64,000 nucleotides of DNA from Nonomuraea aurantiaca (GTDB taxonomy: Bacteria; Actinomycetota; Actinomycetes; Streptosporangiales; Streptosporangiaceae), in contig NZ_JAIWNB010000019.1 of the NCBI RefSeq assembly GCF_020215705.1, positions 124,001 through 188,000 of the forward strand. Reading direction: 5' to 3'. Positions within the stretch are counted from its first letter, which is position 1. Every line of letters begins with the position of its first letter. A program made the translations under genes and the position numbers. A model generated the notes under the pieces. The model was not told where the DNA came from and did no database searches. It worked only from the letters and a program-made list of their open reading frames with translations. Below, piece by piece: positions 18,046 to 26,428 of this stretch.

Positions 18046-18118
18046 GGCCGGGACCGGCTGGGATGGGCTCGGACCGGCTGGCATCGGCTGGGATGGGCTC
18101 GAATCGGCTTTGATCGGC
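18046..18118. repeat. Imperfect 30-bp tandem repeat
   Basis: GGCTGGGATGGGCTCG occurs at 18056-18071 and 18086-18101, flanked by diverged CGGCT and GATCGG copies. It lies between two plus-strand genes. Confidence 0.65.
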
Positions 18119-18149
18119 GCGCCGGTGGGATGACCGGGAGGCATCCGAA

Positions 18150-18155
18150 TAAACT
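18150..18155 (+). promoter_or_regulatory. -10 box, leaderless promoter of the GH25 gene
   Basis: TAAACT lies 8 nt before GTG 18164. No ribosome binding site is visible. Confidence 0.45.
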
Positions 18156-18163
18156 CCCGCAAG

Positions 18164-18769
18164 GTGAAGCGCTTGCTGCATGGCATAGACGTGTCCAACT
18201 GGCAAGGATCCGTCGACTGGACCGACCACGCGGGAGCCGGGGTAGCGTTCGCCTTCGCCAAGGCCACCGAGGGCGGCGACTACACCGACACGTACTTCGC
18301 CCGCAACTGGCAGGGCATGCGGGAGAGCTGGATCGTCTGCGGCGCCTACCACTTCGCCCGCCCGAAGGGCGACCCCCACGAGCAGGCCCGCCACTTCCTG
18401 GGCGCGGTCGGGGCGGCGGGCGGGTTCCGCCGCGGCGACCTGGTCGCGCTCGACCTGGAGAGCAACGACGGGATCCGGCCCGAGCAGGTCGCCCGCTACG
18501 CCCGCCGCTGGTGCCGCTACGTCGAGCGGCACGGCGGCGTGCGCCCGTTCGTCTACACCTTCCCGTGGTTCGCCCGCGCGGGTAACTGCGCGGGCCTCGG
18601 CGACTATCCGCTGTGGATCGCCAACCCGGAGAAACCCTGCGGCGAGCCGCTGGTGCCCAGTCCATGGGGCCAGTGGACAATTCACCAATACGCGAACAGC
18701 CCGCTGGACCGCAACGTCTTCCACGGGAGCCGGGAAGACCTGACGAGGCTGGGGTTTCACCCGCGATAG
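18164..18769 (+). CDS. Glycoside hydrolase family 25 (lysozyme-like muramidase)
   Basis: A 201-residue single-domain GH25 protein. It has the N-terminal G-I-D-V-S-N-W-Q-G motif with an active-site Asp near residue 9, A-F-A-K-A-T-E-G, G-A-Y-H-F-A-R and the catalytic pair in L-D-L-E-S (near 98-100). A final W-x-x-H-Q-Y segment is also family-typical. GH25 enzymes cleave N-acetylmuramyl linkages in peptidoglycan. There is no signal peptide or wall-binding domain, which is odd for an autolysin, so non-classical export or a phage-like origin is possible. The thrS -10 box overlaps its stop codon. Confidence 0.88.
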   Translation: MKRLLHGIDVSNWQGSVDWTDHAGAGVAFAFAKATEGGDYTDTYFARNWQGMRESWIVCGAYHFARPKGDPHEQARHFLGAVGAAGGFRRGDLVALDLESNDGIRPEQVARYARRWCRYVERHGGVRPFVYTFPWFARAGNCAGLGDYPLWIANPEKPCGEPLVPSPWGQWTIHQYANSPLDRNVFHGSREDLTRLGFHPR

Positions 18770-18772
18770 CAT
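18767..18772 (+). promoter_or_regulatory. -10 box upstream of thrS
   Basis: TAGCAT overlaps the stop codon of the GH25 gene and lies about 40 nt before thrS. The short leader leaves no room for a T-box. Confidence 0.4.
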
Positions 18773-18811
18773 CGGTGTTCACCACCAACAGTGCTATCCA
18801 AGGGAGTCACC

Positions 18812-20773
18812 GTGTCAGCCGAGCTACGCATCACCCTCGCCGGAGCCGAGCGTGTGGTCGCGGCCGGCACGACGGCCGGTGACGCGCTGGAGGCGGACGG
18901 CCGCACCGTCATCGCCGCCAGGGTCAACGGCGAGGCCCGCGATCTGGCCCACGAGGTCGCCGAGGGCGACGTCGTCGAGCCGATCGAGGTCTCCAGCGAC
19001 GAGGGCCGGGCCATCGTCCGCCACTCCACCGCCCACGTCATGGCGCAGGCGGTGCAGGAGCTGTTCCCCGGGGCCAAGCTGGGCATCGGGCCGCCCGTCG
19101 ACAACGGCTTCTACTACGACTTCGACGTCGAGCAGGCGTTCCACCCCGACGATCTCAAGCGTGTCGAGAAGCGCATGCGCGACATCGTCAAGCAGGGGCA
19201 GCTGTTCTCCCGCCGGGCCGTCTCCGACGACGAGGCCCGCGAGGAGCTGGCGGGGGAGCCGTACAAACTCGAGCTCATCGGGCTCAAGGGCGGCTCGCTC
19301 GAGGAGGAGAGCGTCGAGGTCGGCGCGGGCCAGCTGACCATCTACGACAACCTCGACCCGAAGACCGGCGAGCTGTGCTGGAAGGACCTCTGCCGCGGCC
19401 CGCACGTGCCGTCCACCAGGTCCATCCCGGCCTTCAAGCTCATGCGCTCCGGCGGCGCCTACTGGCGGGGCAGCGAGAAGAACCCGCAGCTCCAGCGCAT
19501 CTACGGCACCGCGTGGGAGTCGCGCGACAAGCAGGACGCCTACCTCAAGATGCTGGAGGAGGCCGAGAAGCGCGACCACCGCAAGCTGGGCGCCGAGCTC
19601 GACCTGTTCTCCTTCCCCGACGAGCTGGGCTCCGGGCTGGCGGTCTTCCACCCCAAGGGCGGCGTGATCCGCCGGGTGATGGAGGACTACTCGCGGCGCA
19701 GGCACGAGGAGGCGGGCTACGAGTTCGTCAACACGCCGCACATCACCAAGGAGAAGCTGTACCAGGTCTCGGGGCACCTCGACTGGTATCGCGACGGGAT
19801 GTTCCCGCCCATGGAGCTCGAGGGTGCGCGCTACTACCTCAAGCCGATGAACTGCCCGATGCACAACCTGATCTTCCGGGCCCGGGGGCGTTCCTACCGT
19901 GAGCTGCCGCTGCGGCTGTTCGAGTTCGGCACCGTCTACCGCTACGAGAAGTCGGGCGTCGTCCACGGCCTGACCCGGGTGCGCGGCTTGACGCAGGACG
20001 ACGCGCACATCTACTGCACCCGCGAGGAGATGCGCGACGAGCTGACCTCGCTGCTGCGCTTCGTCCTCGACCTGCTGCGCGACTACGGCCTCGAAGACTT
20101 CTACCTGGAGCTGTCCACCAAGGACCCGGAGAAGTTCGTCGGCTCCGACGACGCGTGGGAGGAGGCGACTCAGACGCTGCGTGAGGTCGCCGAGGCCGAG
20201 AGCCTGGAGCTGGTGCTCGACCCGGGCGGCGCGGCCTTCTACGGGCCGAAGATCTCCGTGCAGGTACGTGACGCCATCGGCCGCACCTGGCAGATGTCGA
20301 CGATCCAGCTCGACTTCAACCTGCCCGAGCTGTTCGAGCTCGAATACCAGGCGGCCGACGGCACCCGCAAGCAGCCCGTCATGATCCACCGGGCGCTGTT
20401 CGGGTCGATCGAGCGCTTCTTCGGCGTGATGGTCGAGCACTACGCGGGCGCCTTCCCTCCGTGGCTGGCCCCCGTGCAGGTCGCCGGCATCCCGATCGCC
20501 GACGCGCACATCCCCTACCTGCAGGACGTGGCCAAGAAGCTGCGCGAGCGCGGCATCAGGGTGGAGGTCGACACGGCCGACGACCGGATGCAGAAGAAGA
20601 TCCGCAACGCCCAGAAGTCCAAGGTCCCGTTCATGCTGCTGGCCGGTGACGACGACATCGCCAACGGGGCGGTCTCGTTCCGCTACCGCAACGGCGAGCA
20701 GAAGAACGGCGTGTCCGTGGAGGAGGCGATCGCCGAGATCGTCAACGCTGTGGAGCGTCGCGTCCAGGTCTGA
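18812..20773 (+). CDS. thrS: Threonyl-tRNA synthetase
   Basis: A 653-residue class II synthetase that charges tRNA-Thr. In order: TGS domain (about 1-60), N2 editing domain with the H-S-T-A-H pair (His71 and His75), catalytic core with motif 2 and the zinc ligand Cys in P-M-N-C-P-M-H (near 348), and the C-terminal anticodon-binding domain (from about 545). The GTG start follows an AAGGGAGT site. Length is normal. It heads the conserved thrS-HIT-pgsA region of actinobacteria, here interrupted by two extra genes. A strong hairpin follows the stop. Confidence 0.96.
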   Translation: MSAELRITLAGAERVVAAGTTAGDALEADGRTVIAARVNGEARDLAHEVAEGDVVEPIEVSSDEGRAIVRHSTAHVMAQAVQELFPGAKLGIGPPVDNGFYYDFDVEQAFHPDDLKRVEKRMRDIVKQGQLFSRRAVSDDEAREELAGEPYKLELIGLKGGSLEEESVEVGAGQLTIYDNLDPKTGELCWKDLCRGPHVPSTRSIPAFKLMRSGGAYWRGSEKNPQLQRIYGTAWESRDKQDAYLKMLEEAEKRDHRKLGAELDLFSFPDELGSGLAVFHPKGGVIRRVMEDYSRRRHEEAGYEFVNTPHITKEKLYQVSGHLDWYRDGMFPPMELEGARYYLKPMNCPMHNLIFRARGRSYRELPLRLFEFGTVYRYEKSGVVHGLTRVRGLTQDDAHIYCTREEMRDELTSLLRFVLDLLRDYGLEDFYLELSTKDPEKFVGSDDAWEEATQTLREVAEAESLELVLDPGGAAFYGPKISVQVRDAIGRTWQMSTIQLDFNLPELFELEYQAADGTRKQPVMIHRALFGSIERFFGVMVEHYAGAFPPWLAPVQVAGIPIADAHIPYLQDVAKKLRERGIRVEVDTADDRMQKKIRNAQKSKVPFMLLAGDDDIANGAVSFRYRNGEQKNGVSVEEAIAEIVNAVERRVQV

Positions 20774-20796
20774 CTTTTCAGCGTTTTTGCGCTTTT

Positions 20797-20830
20797 GAAG
20801 GGGTACGGCGAAAGCCCGCCGTACCCCTTC
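20797..20830 (+). terminator. Hairpin terminator after thrS
   Basis: GAAGGGGTACGGCG and its exact complement form a 14-bp stem with a 6-nt loop, 24 nt after the thrS stop. There is no T-run, as is common in actinobacteria. Confidence 0.75.
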
Positions 20831-21329
20831 GCGCATGCTGCGGCCTGACATCTTTCCGGCAACGCCACCGTCCACCATTCCACCGACCTCAGACCCGCAG
20901 TACCGCCCTACGGCCCAGGGCCGCCCCACGGCGCCACGGCTCAGGCCCGCGCACCACCGGCAACCCCAGAACCTCGGCACTGACCCTCCGTCCCAACCCC
21001 CGGCATCGCTCCACAATCCCAGGCCCCACAGCCACCGTCGGCGTGTGTGGGGCGTCGTGGTCGGTTGCGGTCGCCTGACACCGCTTCCCATCGCGGTGCT
21101 GCGCTGCGGCGCCGTGGGGTCTGGAAGGGATCTGGAGGGCTCGGGAGGTGGGAGTTGGTGAAGTCTGGAGGTGCGGGGCGGTGAGGGTGCGGTAGTCTGC
21201 CCGTACTCTGAAGATCACGCTTCCCAGAGATATGCCGCAGAGTGGAAGCAAGGCCCGCACAGCGCGTGTGAGGACCCCGGAGGGGCGGTGCGATCTGTTC
21301 GCATGCCCTTTCGAAGGAGTGTTCTCCCG
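20831..21329. other. Long intergenic region without a convincing gene
   Basis: About 500 nt between the thrS terminator and the next gene. Small frames exist on both strands, but none has a start signal or a recognisable domain. A TAGTCT box near 21192 could be part of the promoter for the luciferase-like gene at 21330. Confidence 0.5.
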
Positions 21330-22367
21330 ATGAACGTAGGTCTCGGCCTCCCGATCAATGACCCCGCCCAGCTGCTGACCTGGGCCCGCCGCGCCGACGC
21401 CGGTCCCTTCAGCGCACTTGGCCTGCTCGACCGGCTCGTTTACGACAACCCTGAGCCGCTGGTCACCCTCGCAGTCCTGGCCGGTGCCACCTCGCGCGTC
21501 CGCCTCCAGACCGAGGTGCTGATCGCGCCCCTCCACAACACCGCGATCCTCGCCAAACAGGCCGCCACGCTCGACCGCCTCTCCGGCGGCCGGTTCACGC
21601 TCGGCATCGGCACGGCAGGACGCGAGGACGACTACCTGGCAGCCGGTGTCGACGTCCACCGCCGAGGGCGCCGCCTCGACGAACAGCTCGCCCTCCTGCG
21701 ACGCGCCTGGTCCGGTGAGCCATGTGGGGTCGGCGATGGCGCAGGGCCGGTGGGGTCTGCGCCGTTTCGGCCTGGAGGTGAGGGTGTGGATCTGGCGGGT
21801 CCTGTACCCGTTCGGTCTGGGGGTGACGGTGTGGGTCCGGTGGGTTCTGCGCCGGTTCGGCCTGGGGGTGATGGTGTGGATCCCGCGGGTCCCGTACTGG
21901 TTCGGCTTGAGGGCCATGGCGTGGGTTCGATCGGGCCCGCGCCTGCTCGGCTGGGTGGTCCGGAGGTGCTGTTCGGTGGCTTCGTGCCGGCGGTGTTCGA
22001 GCGTGTGGCCCGATGGGGTGACGGCTTCCTGGGTGCTGGGCTCGGGCCCCGGTGGATGGACACGGCCTTCCGCGACGTGGAGCGGCGATGGGAGCTCGCC
22101 GGGCGTGCGGGCCGTCCTCGCCTGGTGGCTCAGGTCAACGTCGCCCTCGGCCCGGAGACGGTGCTGGCGGAGGCCAGGAAGGAGATGGGCGACTACTACG
22201 CCTTCACCGGGCGTCCCGAGCACATGCTGGCCGGGCTGCTCACCACGCCCGCCGCGGTCCGGGACGCGGTCACGGCGTTCACCGGCATCGGGGCCGACGA
22301 GGTGATGCTCTACTGCTGGGCCTCCGACCCGGACCAGATCGACCGCCTGGCCGACGCCGTGGCCTGA
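21330..22367 (+). CDS. LLM-class F420-dependent oxidoreductase with internal repeat insertion
   Basis: A 345-residue luciferase-superfamily protein starting M-N-V-G-L-G-L-P. It has R-L-Q-T-E-V-L-I-A-P-L-H and G-G-R-F-T-L-G-I-G-T-A-G-R-E-D-D in the first half, and G-G-F-V-P-A-V-F-E-R-V-A-R-W-G-D-G-F in the second. Between them (about residues 135-209) lie five 15-residue repeats of the form G-D-G-V-G-P-V-G-S-A-P-V-R-P-G, where relatives normally have only one such segment (from memory of the family). The reading frame is intact. ATG 21330 is chosen because GAAGGAG precedes it. Whether the enzyme still folds is uncertain. Confidence 0.82.
   Translation: MNVGLGLPINDPAQLLTWARRADAGPFSALGLLDRLVYDNPEPLVTLAVLAGATSRVRLQTEVLIAPLHNTAILAKQAATLDRLSGGRFTLGIGTAGREDDYLAAGVDVHRRGRRLDEQLALLRRAWSGEPCGVGDGAGPVGSAPFRPGGEGVDLAGPVPVRSGGDGVGPVGSAPVRPGGDGVDPAGPVLVRLEGHGVGSIGPAPARLGGPEVLFGGFVPAVFERVARWGDGFLGAGLGPRWMDTAFRDVERRWELAGRAGRPRLVAQVNVALGPETVLAEARKEMGDYYAFTGRPEHMLAGLLTTPAAVRDAVTAFTGIGADEVMLYCWASDPDQIDRLADAVA
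21732..21956 (+). repeat. Five in-frame 45-bp tandem repeats inside the luciferase-like gene
   Basis: Units begin at 21732, 21777, 21822, 21867 and 21912, each encoding 15 residues. Alternate units are more alike, suggesting a 90-bp higher-order period. Confidence 0.8.
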
Positions 22368-22532
22368 CCCCCACCCGACGACATGTGCCGCCTCCCGGCG
22401 GTACGTGTCGTCAGTCTTCCGGCCAATGCTCCGATCCCGGGGCGGTTGCCTGTTGGCCCGGCGTTTGGGTGCGCTGGTCCGGGGCGGTGCTCCTGTGTCG
22501 TGGCCAGGGTGGTGGGCTGGTCGGGTTCGGGA

Positions 22533-23717
22533 TCAGGAGGGGTCTGGTTCCGGGGGCTCTCCGATGGGTCTGGGGTCGCCTGGGAGGCGGACGTCGTCGA
22601 CCGTGACGTTCACCTCGGTCACTCGTAGGCCGAGCATGCGGCTTACGCTGCGGGCCACATTGGTCTTGACGGCGGCGGCGACCTCCATCACCACGTGGCC
22701 GTACTCGACCACGATCGTCAGGCTCACCGCCACCTGCCGGTCCTGGATCTGGGCGCTCACGCCCTGGTTGCCGCGCTGGGAGCCGATGCCGATGCGGTCG
22801 CGGACCGACTCGAAGGCGCGGGCGAGGTCGCCGCCCATGTCCGCGACGCCTGGCACCTCCCGTGTCGCGAGATAGGCCACCTTCTCCACCACCTCGTCGG
22901 CGACCTTGATCCGCCCCTTCACCACGGCCGCGGTGGCCGTCGGCTGGTCCCCAGAGAATGCTGGTGCGGCCGCCTCTCCGTACGGCGCGGCGCCGGGTCC
23001 GGCAGCGGGGGCCGTGGCGGATCCGGGCCCGGCGGGTCCAAGCCCGGCGGATCCAGGCCCGGCAGGTCCAAGTCCGGCGGGTCCAGGATTGGCGGGTCCA
23101 GGACTGGTGTGGCGAAGTTCGGCGGTGCCAGGTCCGGAGGGGCCAAGTCCGGAGACGCCAGGGTCAGGGAAACCTGAGTCAGGGAAACCAAGGCTGTCCG
23201 GGCTGGGTTCCGGGGTGGCGGGGGCGATGCCGCGGACTCCGACGCGCCTGGAGTCGGCACCGCTTCTGCGGGATCCGGCGCCGCTGGGGTCACTGCCGAT
23301 GCTCCGGGGGTTGGCGCCGCTGGAATCGGCATCGGTGCCACGGATTCCGGTGTCACCAGGGAGGGAGCCGATGGAGCGGACTCCTACATTGCCGGAGTCC
23401 GAGCTGGGGCCGGAGTGGGAGCCCAAGCCGGAGCCGGAATCCGAGCTGGAACTGGGTCCCAAGCTGGAGCCGGTCGAGCTGGATCCCAAACTGGACCCCG
23501 CGCCGGCACCCCAGCCGGAGCCGGAGTCCGCGTCGACGCTGGAGTTAGGGCCGATGGAGCGGAGCGAGCCACCGCCGTAGGGTTCAGGGCCTCGTTCCGG
23601 GGTGCCGGTGCCGGTATCGCCATGTCCTGCGGAGAGGTAGCTCGGAGGTTCGTATCCCGTGCTGCTCGTCCCCGTGGTGCCCGGGTTGGTGGTGTCGTCG
23701 CCTAATGCGTCGGTCAT
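22533..23717 (-). CDS. Asp23/Gls24-family envelope stress protein with long low-complexity N-terminus
   Basis: A 394-residue protein. The C-terminal part (about 265-375) is an Asp23/Gls24 domain: G-R-I-K-V-A-D-E-V-V-E-K-V-A, T-R-E-V-P-G-V-A-D-M, V-S-L-T-I-V-V-E-Y-G and V-N-V-T-V-D-D-V. Such proteins are about 130-180 residues and linked to envelope and alkaline stress. The preceding 260 residues are almost only Gly, Ser, Pro, Ala, Asp and Arg, with repeated P-G-P-A-G-L-G units. No membrane segment is seen. The ATG start is the only reasonable one for the frame. Confidence 0.85.
   Translation of the reverse strand: MTDALGDDTTNPGTTGTSSTGYEPPSYLSAGHGDTGTGTPERGPEPYGGGSLRSIGPNSSVDADSGSGWGAGAGSSLGSSSTGSSLGPSSSSDSGSGLGSHSGPSSDSGNVGVRSIGSLPGDTGIRGTDADSSGANPRSIGSDPSGAGSRRSGADSRRVGVRGIAPATPEPSPDSLGFPDSGFPDPGVSGLGPSGPGTAELRHTSPGPANPGPAGLGPAGPGSAGLGPAGPGSATAPAAGPGAAPYGEAAAPAFSGDQPTATAAVVKGRIKVADEVVEKVAYLATREVPGVADMGGDLARAFESVRDRIGIGSQRGNQGVSAQIQDRQVAVSLTIVVEYGHVVMEVAAAVKTNVARSVSRMLGLRVTEVNVTVDDVRLPGDPRPIGEPPEPDPS
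23010..23130. repeat. Short GGTCCAGGC-type repeats inside the Asp23 gene
   Basis: Imperfect 12-15 bp units of the type GGCGGGTCCAAGCC or GGCGGATCCAGGCC are repeated in frame and encode the P-G-P-A-G-L-G-P-A stretch of the Asp23 N-terminal region. Confidence 0.6.
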
Positions 23718-23788
23718 CGCGGCCTCCTCTGGGCGGTCTTGAGGATTGTCCCGGAAGCCTGTGCCGTTTGTCCCAAGACCTGGGGCCC

Positions 23789-23794
23789 TATGCT
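23789..23794 (+). promoter_or_regulatory. -10 box, leaderless promoter of the HIT gene
   Basis: TATGCT lies 7 nt before ATG 23802 and no ribosome binding site is seen. This supports the shorter start. Confidence 0.55.
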
Positions 23795-23801
23795 GCTAGA
23801 T

Positions 23802-24332
23802 ATGCACGATCAGGCAGGGGCCGGGGCACCAGACAACTTCCAGCGGCTGTGGACTCCGCATCGGATGGCCTACATCAAGGGCGAGGGTAAGCCGACCGGG
23901 ACGGGCGCCGATGACGGGTGTCCGTTCGACGCCATCCCCAAGATGAGCGACGAGGAGGGGCTGATCGTGGCCAGGGGGGAGGTCGTGTACGCGGTGCTCA
24001 ACCTATACCCCTACAACTCCGGTCACCTCATGATCGTGCCTTATCGGCACGTACCCGACTATGACCTGCTTGACGGTGCCGAGCTGGTGGAGTTGGCGGA
24101 GTTCACGCAGCGGGCGGTGCGCGCGCTGCGTAAGGCGAGCGGGGCCCAGGGGTTCAACGTCGGCATGAACCTCGGTCAGGTGGCGGGCGCGGGCATCGCC
24201 GCCCACCTGCACCAGCATGTGGTGCCGAGGTGGGGCGGCGACACCAACTTCATGCCGGTCGTCGCGCAGACCAAGGTGTTGCCGCAGCTACTTCGTGACA
24301 CGCGCGAGCTGCTCGCCGACGCTTGGGACTGA
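23802..24332 (+). CDS. HIT-domain protein (Ap4A phosphorylase / adenylyltransferase-like)
   Basis: A 176-residue HIT-family nucleotide hydrolase or transferase. The catalytic triad H-L-H-Q-H-V-V-P-R-W lies near residues 136-145, and N-L-Y-P-Y-N-S-G-H-L-M-I-V-P is the N-terminal half of the fold. A C-P-F-D-A-I-P segment near residue 40 is conserved in the actinobacterial proteins that neighbour thrS and pgsA, which act on diadenosine polyphosphates. It is read from a leaderless promoter. Its 3' end overlaps the convergent membrane protein gene by 45 nt. Confidence 0.88.
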   Translation: MHDQAGAGAPDNFQRLWTPHRMAYIKGEGKPTGTGADDGCPFDAIPKMSDEEGLIVARGEVVYAVLNLYPYNSGHLMIVPYRHVPDYDLLDGAELVELAEFTQRAVRALRKASGAQGFNVGMNLGQVAGAGIAAHLHQHVVPRWGGDTNFMPVVAQTKVLPQLLRDTRELLADAWD

Positions 24333-26342
24333 CGGCCGCGGCAGCGCGGAGATGCCGGCCGACAGCAGCAGCGGGATCGCCAGAGCCAGGGCCATCGACA
24401 GCACGGCCGCGCCGGAGTCGTTGACCAGCATCCCGAGGACGCCGCTCACGAGCGTGCCGATCAGCCCGGCGCGCAGCGCGGGGGAGTAGGTGAAGGCGGC
24501 GGGCACCACTCCGGCGGAGGCTTGCTCGGGCCGCAGGATCGCGTAGACGAGGAACGCGGTGGCGGCGATCACGATCGGCATCAGGTTGGGGCTGAGCAGC
24601 GTGGCAAGCATGGCGCTGAGCTTACGCAGGATGACCTCGAGCGCCTCGCCGCTGAGCACCTGTCCGACGAAGCGGCCCAGGTGGGTCTGCTTGTCGGGCG
24701 GCTGCAGGTAGTTGATGACCGCGAACGTCATCACGATCACCGCCCCCGCCACGCAGAACGCGCCCAGCTTCACGATCGACACCCGCTTGCCCGCTATGAG
24801 CAGCGCGGTCACCGCGATGCCCGGGACGAACGCGATCACGCCGCCGAAGTCGCTGCCCATGCCCGAGCCGCCGAGCACCATCGCGAACGCCCCCAGCACC
24901 ACCACCGCCGCCACGCCCACCTTGCCCGGGAAGCGGTGGGCGATGGTCGTGGTCGCCAGCAGCGTGCCGGTGGCCAGCAGCGCGAACGGGATGTTGCCCA
25001 GGCCGTAGTAGCGGGCGCCCACCTCGGCGCTGTAGCCCATGATGCTGTTGAGCTGCAGGGTCGTGCCGGTCAGCAGGTCGTCGGCGAGCGTGAGCGCGGT
25101 GATGCCCGCCACGACCGTGAGCGGGCCGAGCGGGCTGCGCCGCCACGGCCCCGCGCAGGCGAGGAGGGTGATGGCCGCCGTCCAGCCGAGTGCGCCGCCG
25201 ATCAGGCCCGGCAGGGTGGACCACGGCAGCAGGTTGACCAGGTAGCTGGAGACGGGCAGCGAGGCGAGGGCGACCGCCGCCAGGCGTACCCCGGGCAGGC
25301 CCTTGCGGCGGCGCAGCAGCAGGAACGCGATCAGGTAGAACAGGACCTGCAGCACGGCGACGACCGTGAAGTAGATGCCCTTCACCGAGCGGATCGTCTG
25401 CGCGGTGGCGTCGGCGCGGCGCAGCCGGTCGATCGTCGCGCTCTGCGCGCTCACCTGGAGCGGCACGCCCACGACCGTGGCGGGCACCGGCACGCCCGCC
25501 GTGGTCAGCGCGGTGGCGGTCAGGTCGGGCAGGATCGAGATGTCGTCGCGGTGCGTGGAGGCGGCGCCGAGCAGGCGGCCCTGCGCGCCCGGCTGGCGCA
25601 GCATCGCGACCCGCAGGTGCGGCACGGAGCCGTGGTCGGACAGGCCGGCCAGGATGACGGTCGCGTCGGCGGGCAGGGCCGACAGCAGCGCGCCCGCCTT
25701 CGCGTCGGCCTGCCGCAGCGCGGCCCGGCGCTCGGGGGCGCCGAGCTGGTCGGGCACGCGGGGCAGCTTGCCGGTGGACAGGTAGGGACGGATCAGGTCG
25801 TCGACCTCGGCCGCCACCACCCGGCACTGCGTCAGGTCGGCGGCCGTGGCCTGTTCGGGGGAGGCGAGGTAGCGCGACACCGCGCCGCTCCGGTCGGCCA
25901 GCGCCAGCGCGGCGCCGGGGCCGACCGCGACCGAGCACTGGCCCACGGCCTTCAGCGCCTCGCCGAGCGTGCCCGCGTTGCGCTGGCCCGCCACGTCGAT
26001 GAGGTAGCGGTAGTCGGGGATGACGGCGCCCTGGCCGCGCGTCTCCGGCGCCGGTGCCGCGCCGCAGCTGTAGCCGGAGGCCGACCTGCTGCCTGCCGAC
26101 ACGGTCAGCCAACCGTCGTAGGGGCAGGTCAGGCCGCCCACAGTGCGTACGGACAGCGATCCGATCGCACTGGCACCCGCGAGCCGCCACAGATGGGGCG
26201 TGTCGTTCGGGGTGATGTCGTTCCAGTGGAGCCCCGGCACACCGATGAGCGCCACCCGCCCACCGCCGTCCTCGGCCTGCCCCGCCTGGGCGAACCCCCC
26301 GACGAACAGGAGAACCGCCAACACGACCAGCACGCGCCTCAC
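24288..26342 (-). CDS. Polytopic membrane protein with extracytoplasmic phosphatase-like N-terminal domain
   Basis: A 684-residue protein with an N-terminal signal (M-R-R-V-L-V-V-L-A-V-L-L-F) and a large extracytoplasmic region (about 25-320). That region has a V-A-L-I-G-V-P-G-L-H-W start and A-G-L-S-D-H-G-S segments, reminiscent of the alkaline-phosphatase/sulfatase fold. Roughly ten membrane helices follow from about residue 330. The assignment to that fold is by appearance only and the catalytic metal ligands were not verified. The GTG start has a GGGGGA site. Position next to the phosphatidylinositol mannoside genes suggests an envelope role. Confidence 0.65.
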   Translation of the reverse strand: MRRVLVVLAVLLFVGGFAQAGQAEDGGGRVALIGVPGLHWNDITPNDTPHLWRLAGASAIGSLSVRTVGGLTCPYDGWLTVSAGSRSASGYSCGAAPAPETRGQGAVIPDYRYLIDVAGQRNAGTLGEALKAVGQCSVAVGPGAALALADRSGAVSRYLASPEQATAADLTQCRVVAAEVDDLIRPYLSTGKLPRVPDQLGAPERRAALRQADAKAGALLSALPADATVILAGLSDHGSVPHLRVAMLRQPGAQGRLLGAASTHRDDISILPDLTATALTTAGVPVPATVVGVPLQVSAQSATIDRLRRADATAQTIRSVKGIYFTVVAVLQVLFYLIAFLLLRRRKGLPGVRLAAVALASLPVSSYLVNLLPWSTLPGLIGGALGWTAAITLLACAGPWRRSPLGPLTVVAGITALTLADDLLTGTTLQLNSIMGYSAEVGARYYGLGNIPFALLATGTLLATTTIAHRFPGKVGVAAVVVLGAFAMVLGGSGMGSDFGGVIAFVPGIAVTALLIAGKRVSIVKLGAFCVAGAVIVMTFAVINYLQPPDKQTHLGRFVGQVLSGEALEVILRKLSAMLATLLSPNLMPIVIAATAFLVYAILRPEQASAGVVPAAFTYSPALRAGLIGTLVSGVLGMLVNDSGAAVLSMALALAIPLLLSAGISALPRPSVPSVGEQLARVTK

Positions 26343-26428
26343 GGGAATGTCCCCCTACGATCTACGGCTACCGTCCGCAGCATCGTCTCACCTCGCCGTG
26401 GGTGGCGAGACCGTTCAGCTCCAGGCTC

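Noticed and set aside
18770..18811. T-box riboswitch before thrS
   Set aside because: The leader is only about 40 nt and has no T-box or antiterminator structure.
20889..22223. Minus-strand 444-residue frame opposite the luciferase-like gene
   Set aside because: The C-terminal end faintly recalls a kinase tail, but the rest is repeat-derived and antisense to a recognisable gene. No family assignment was possible.
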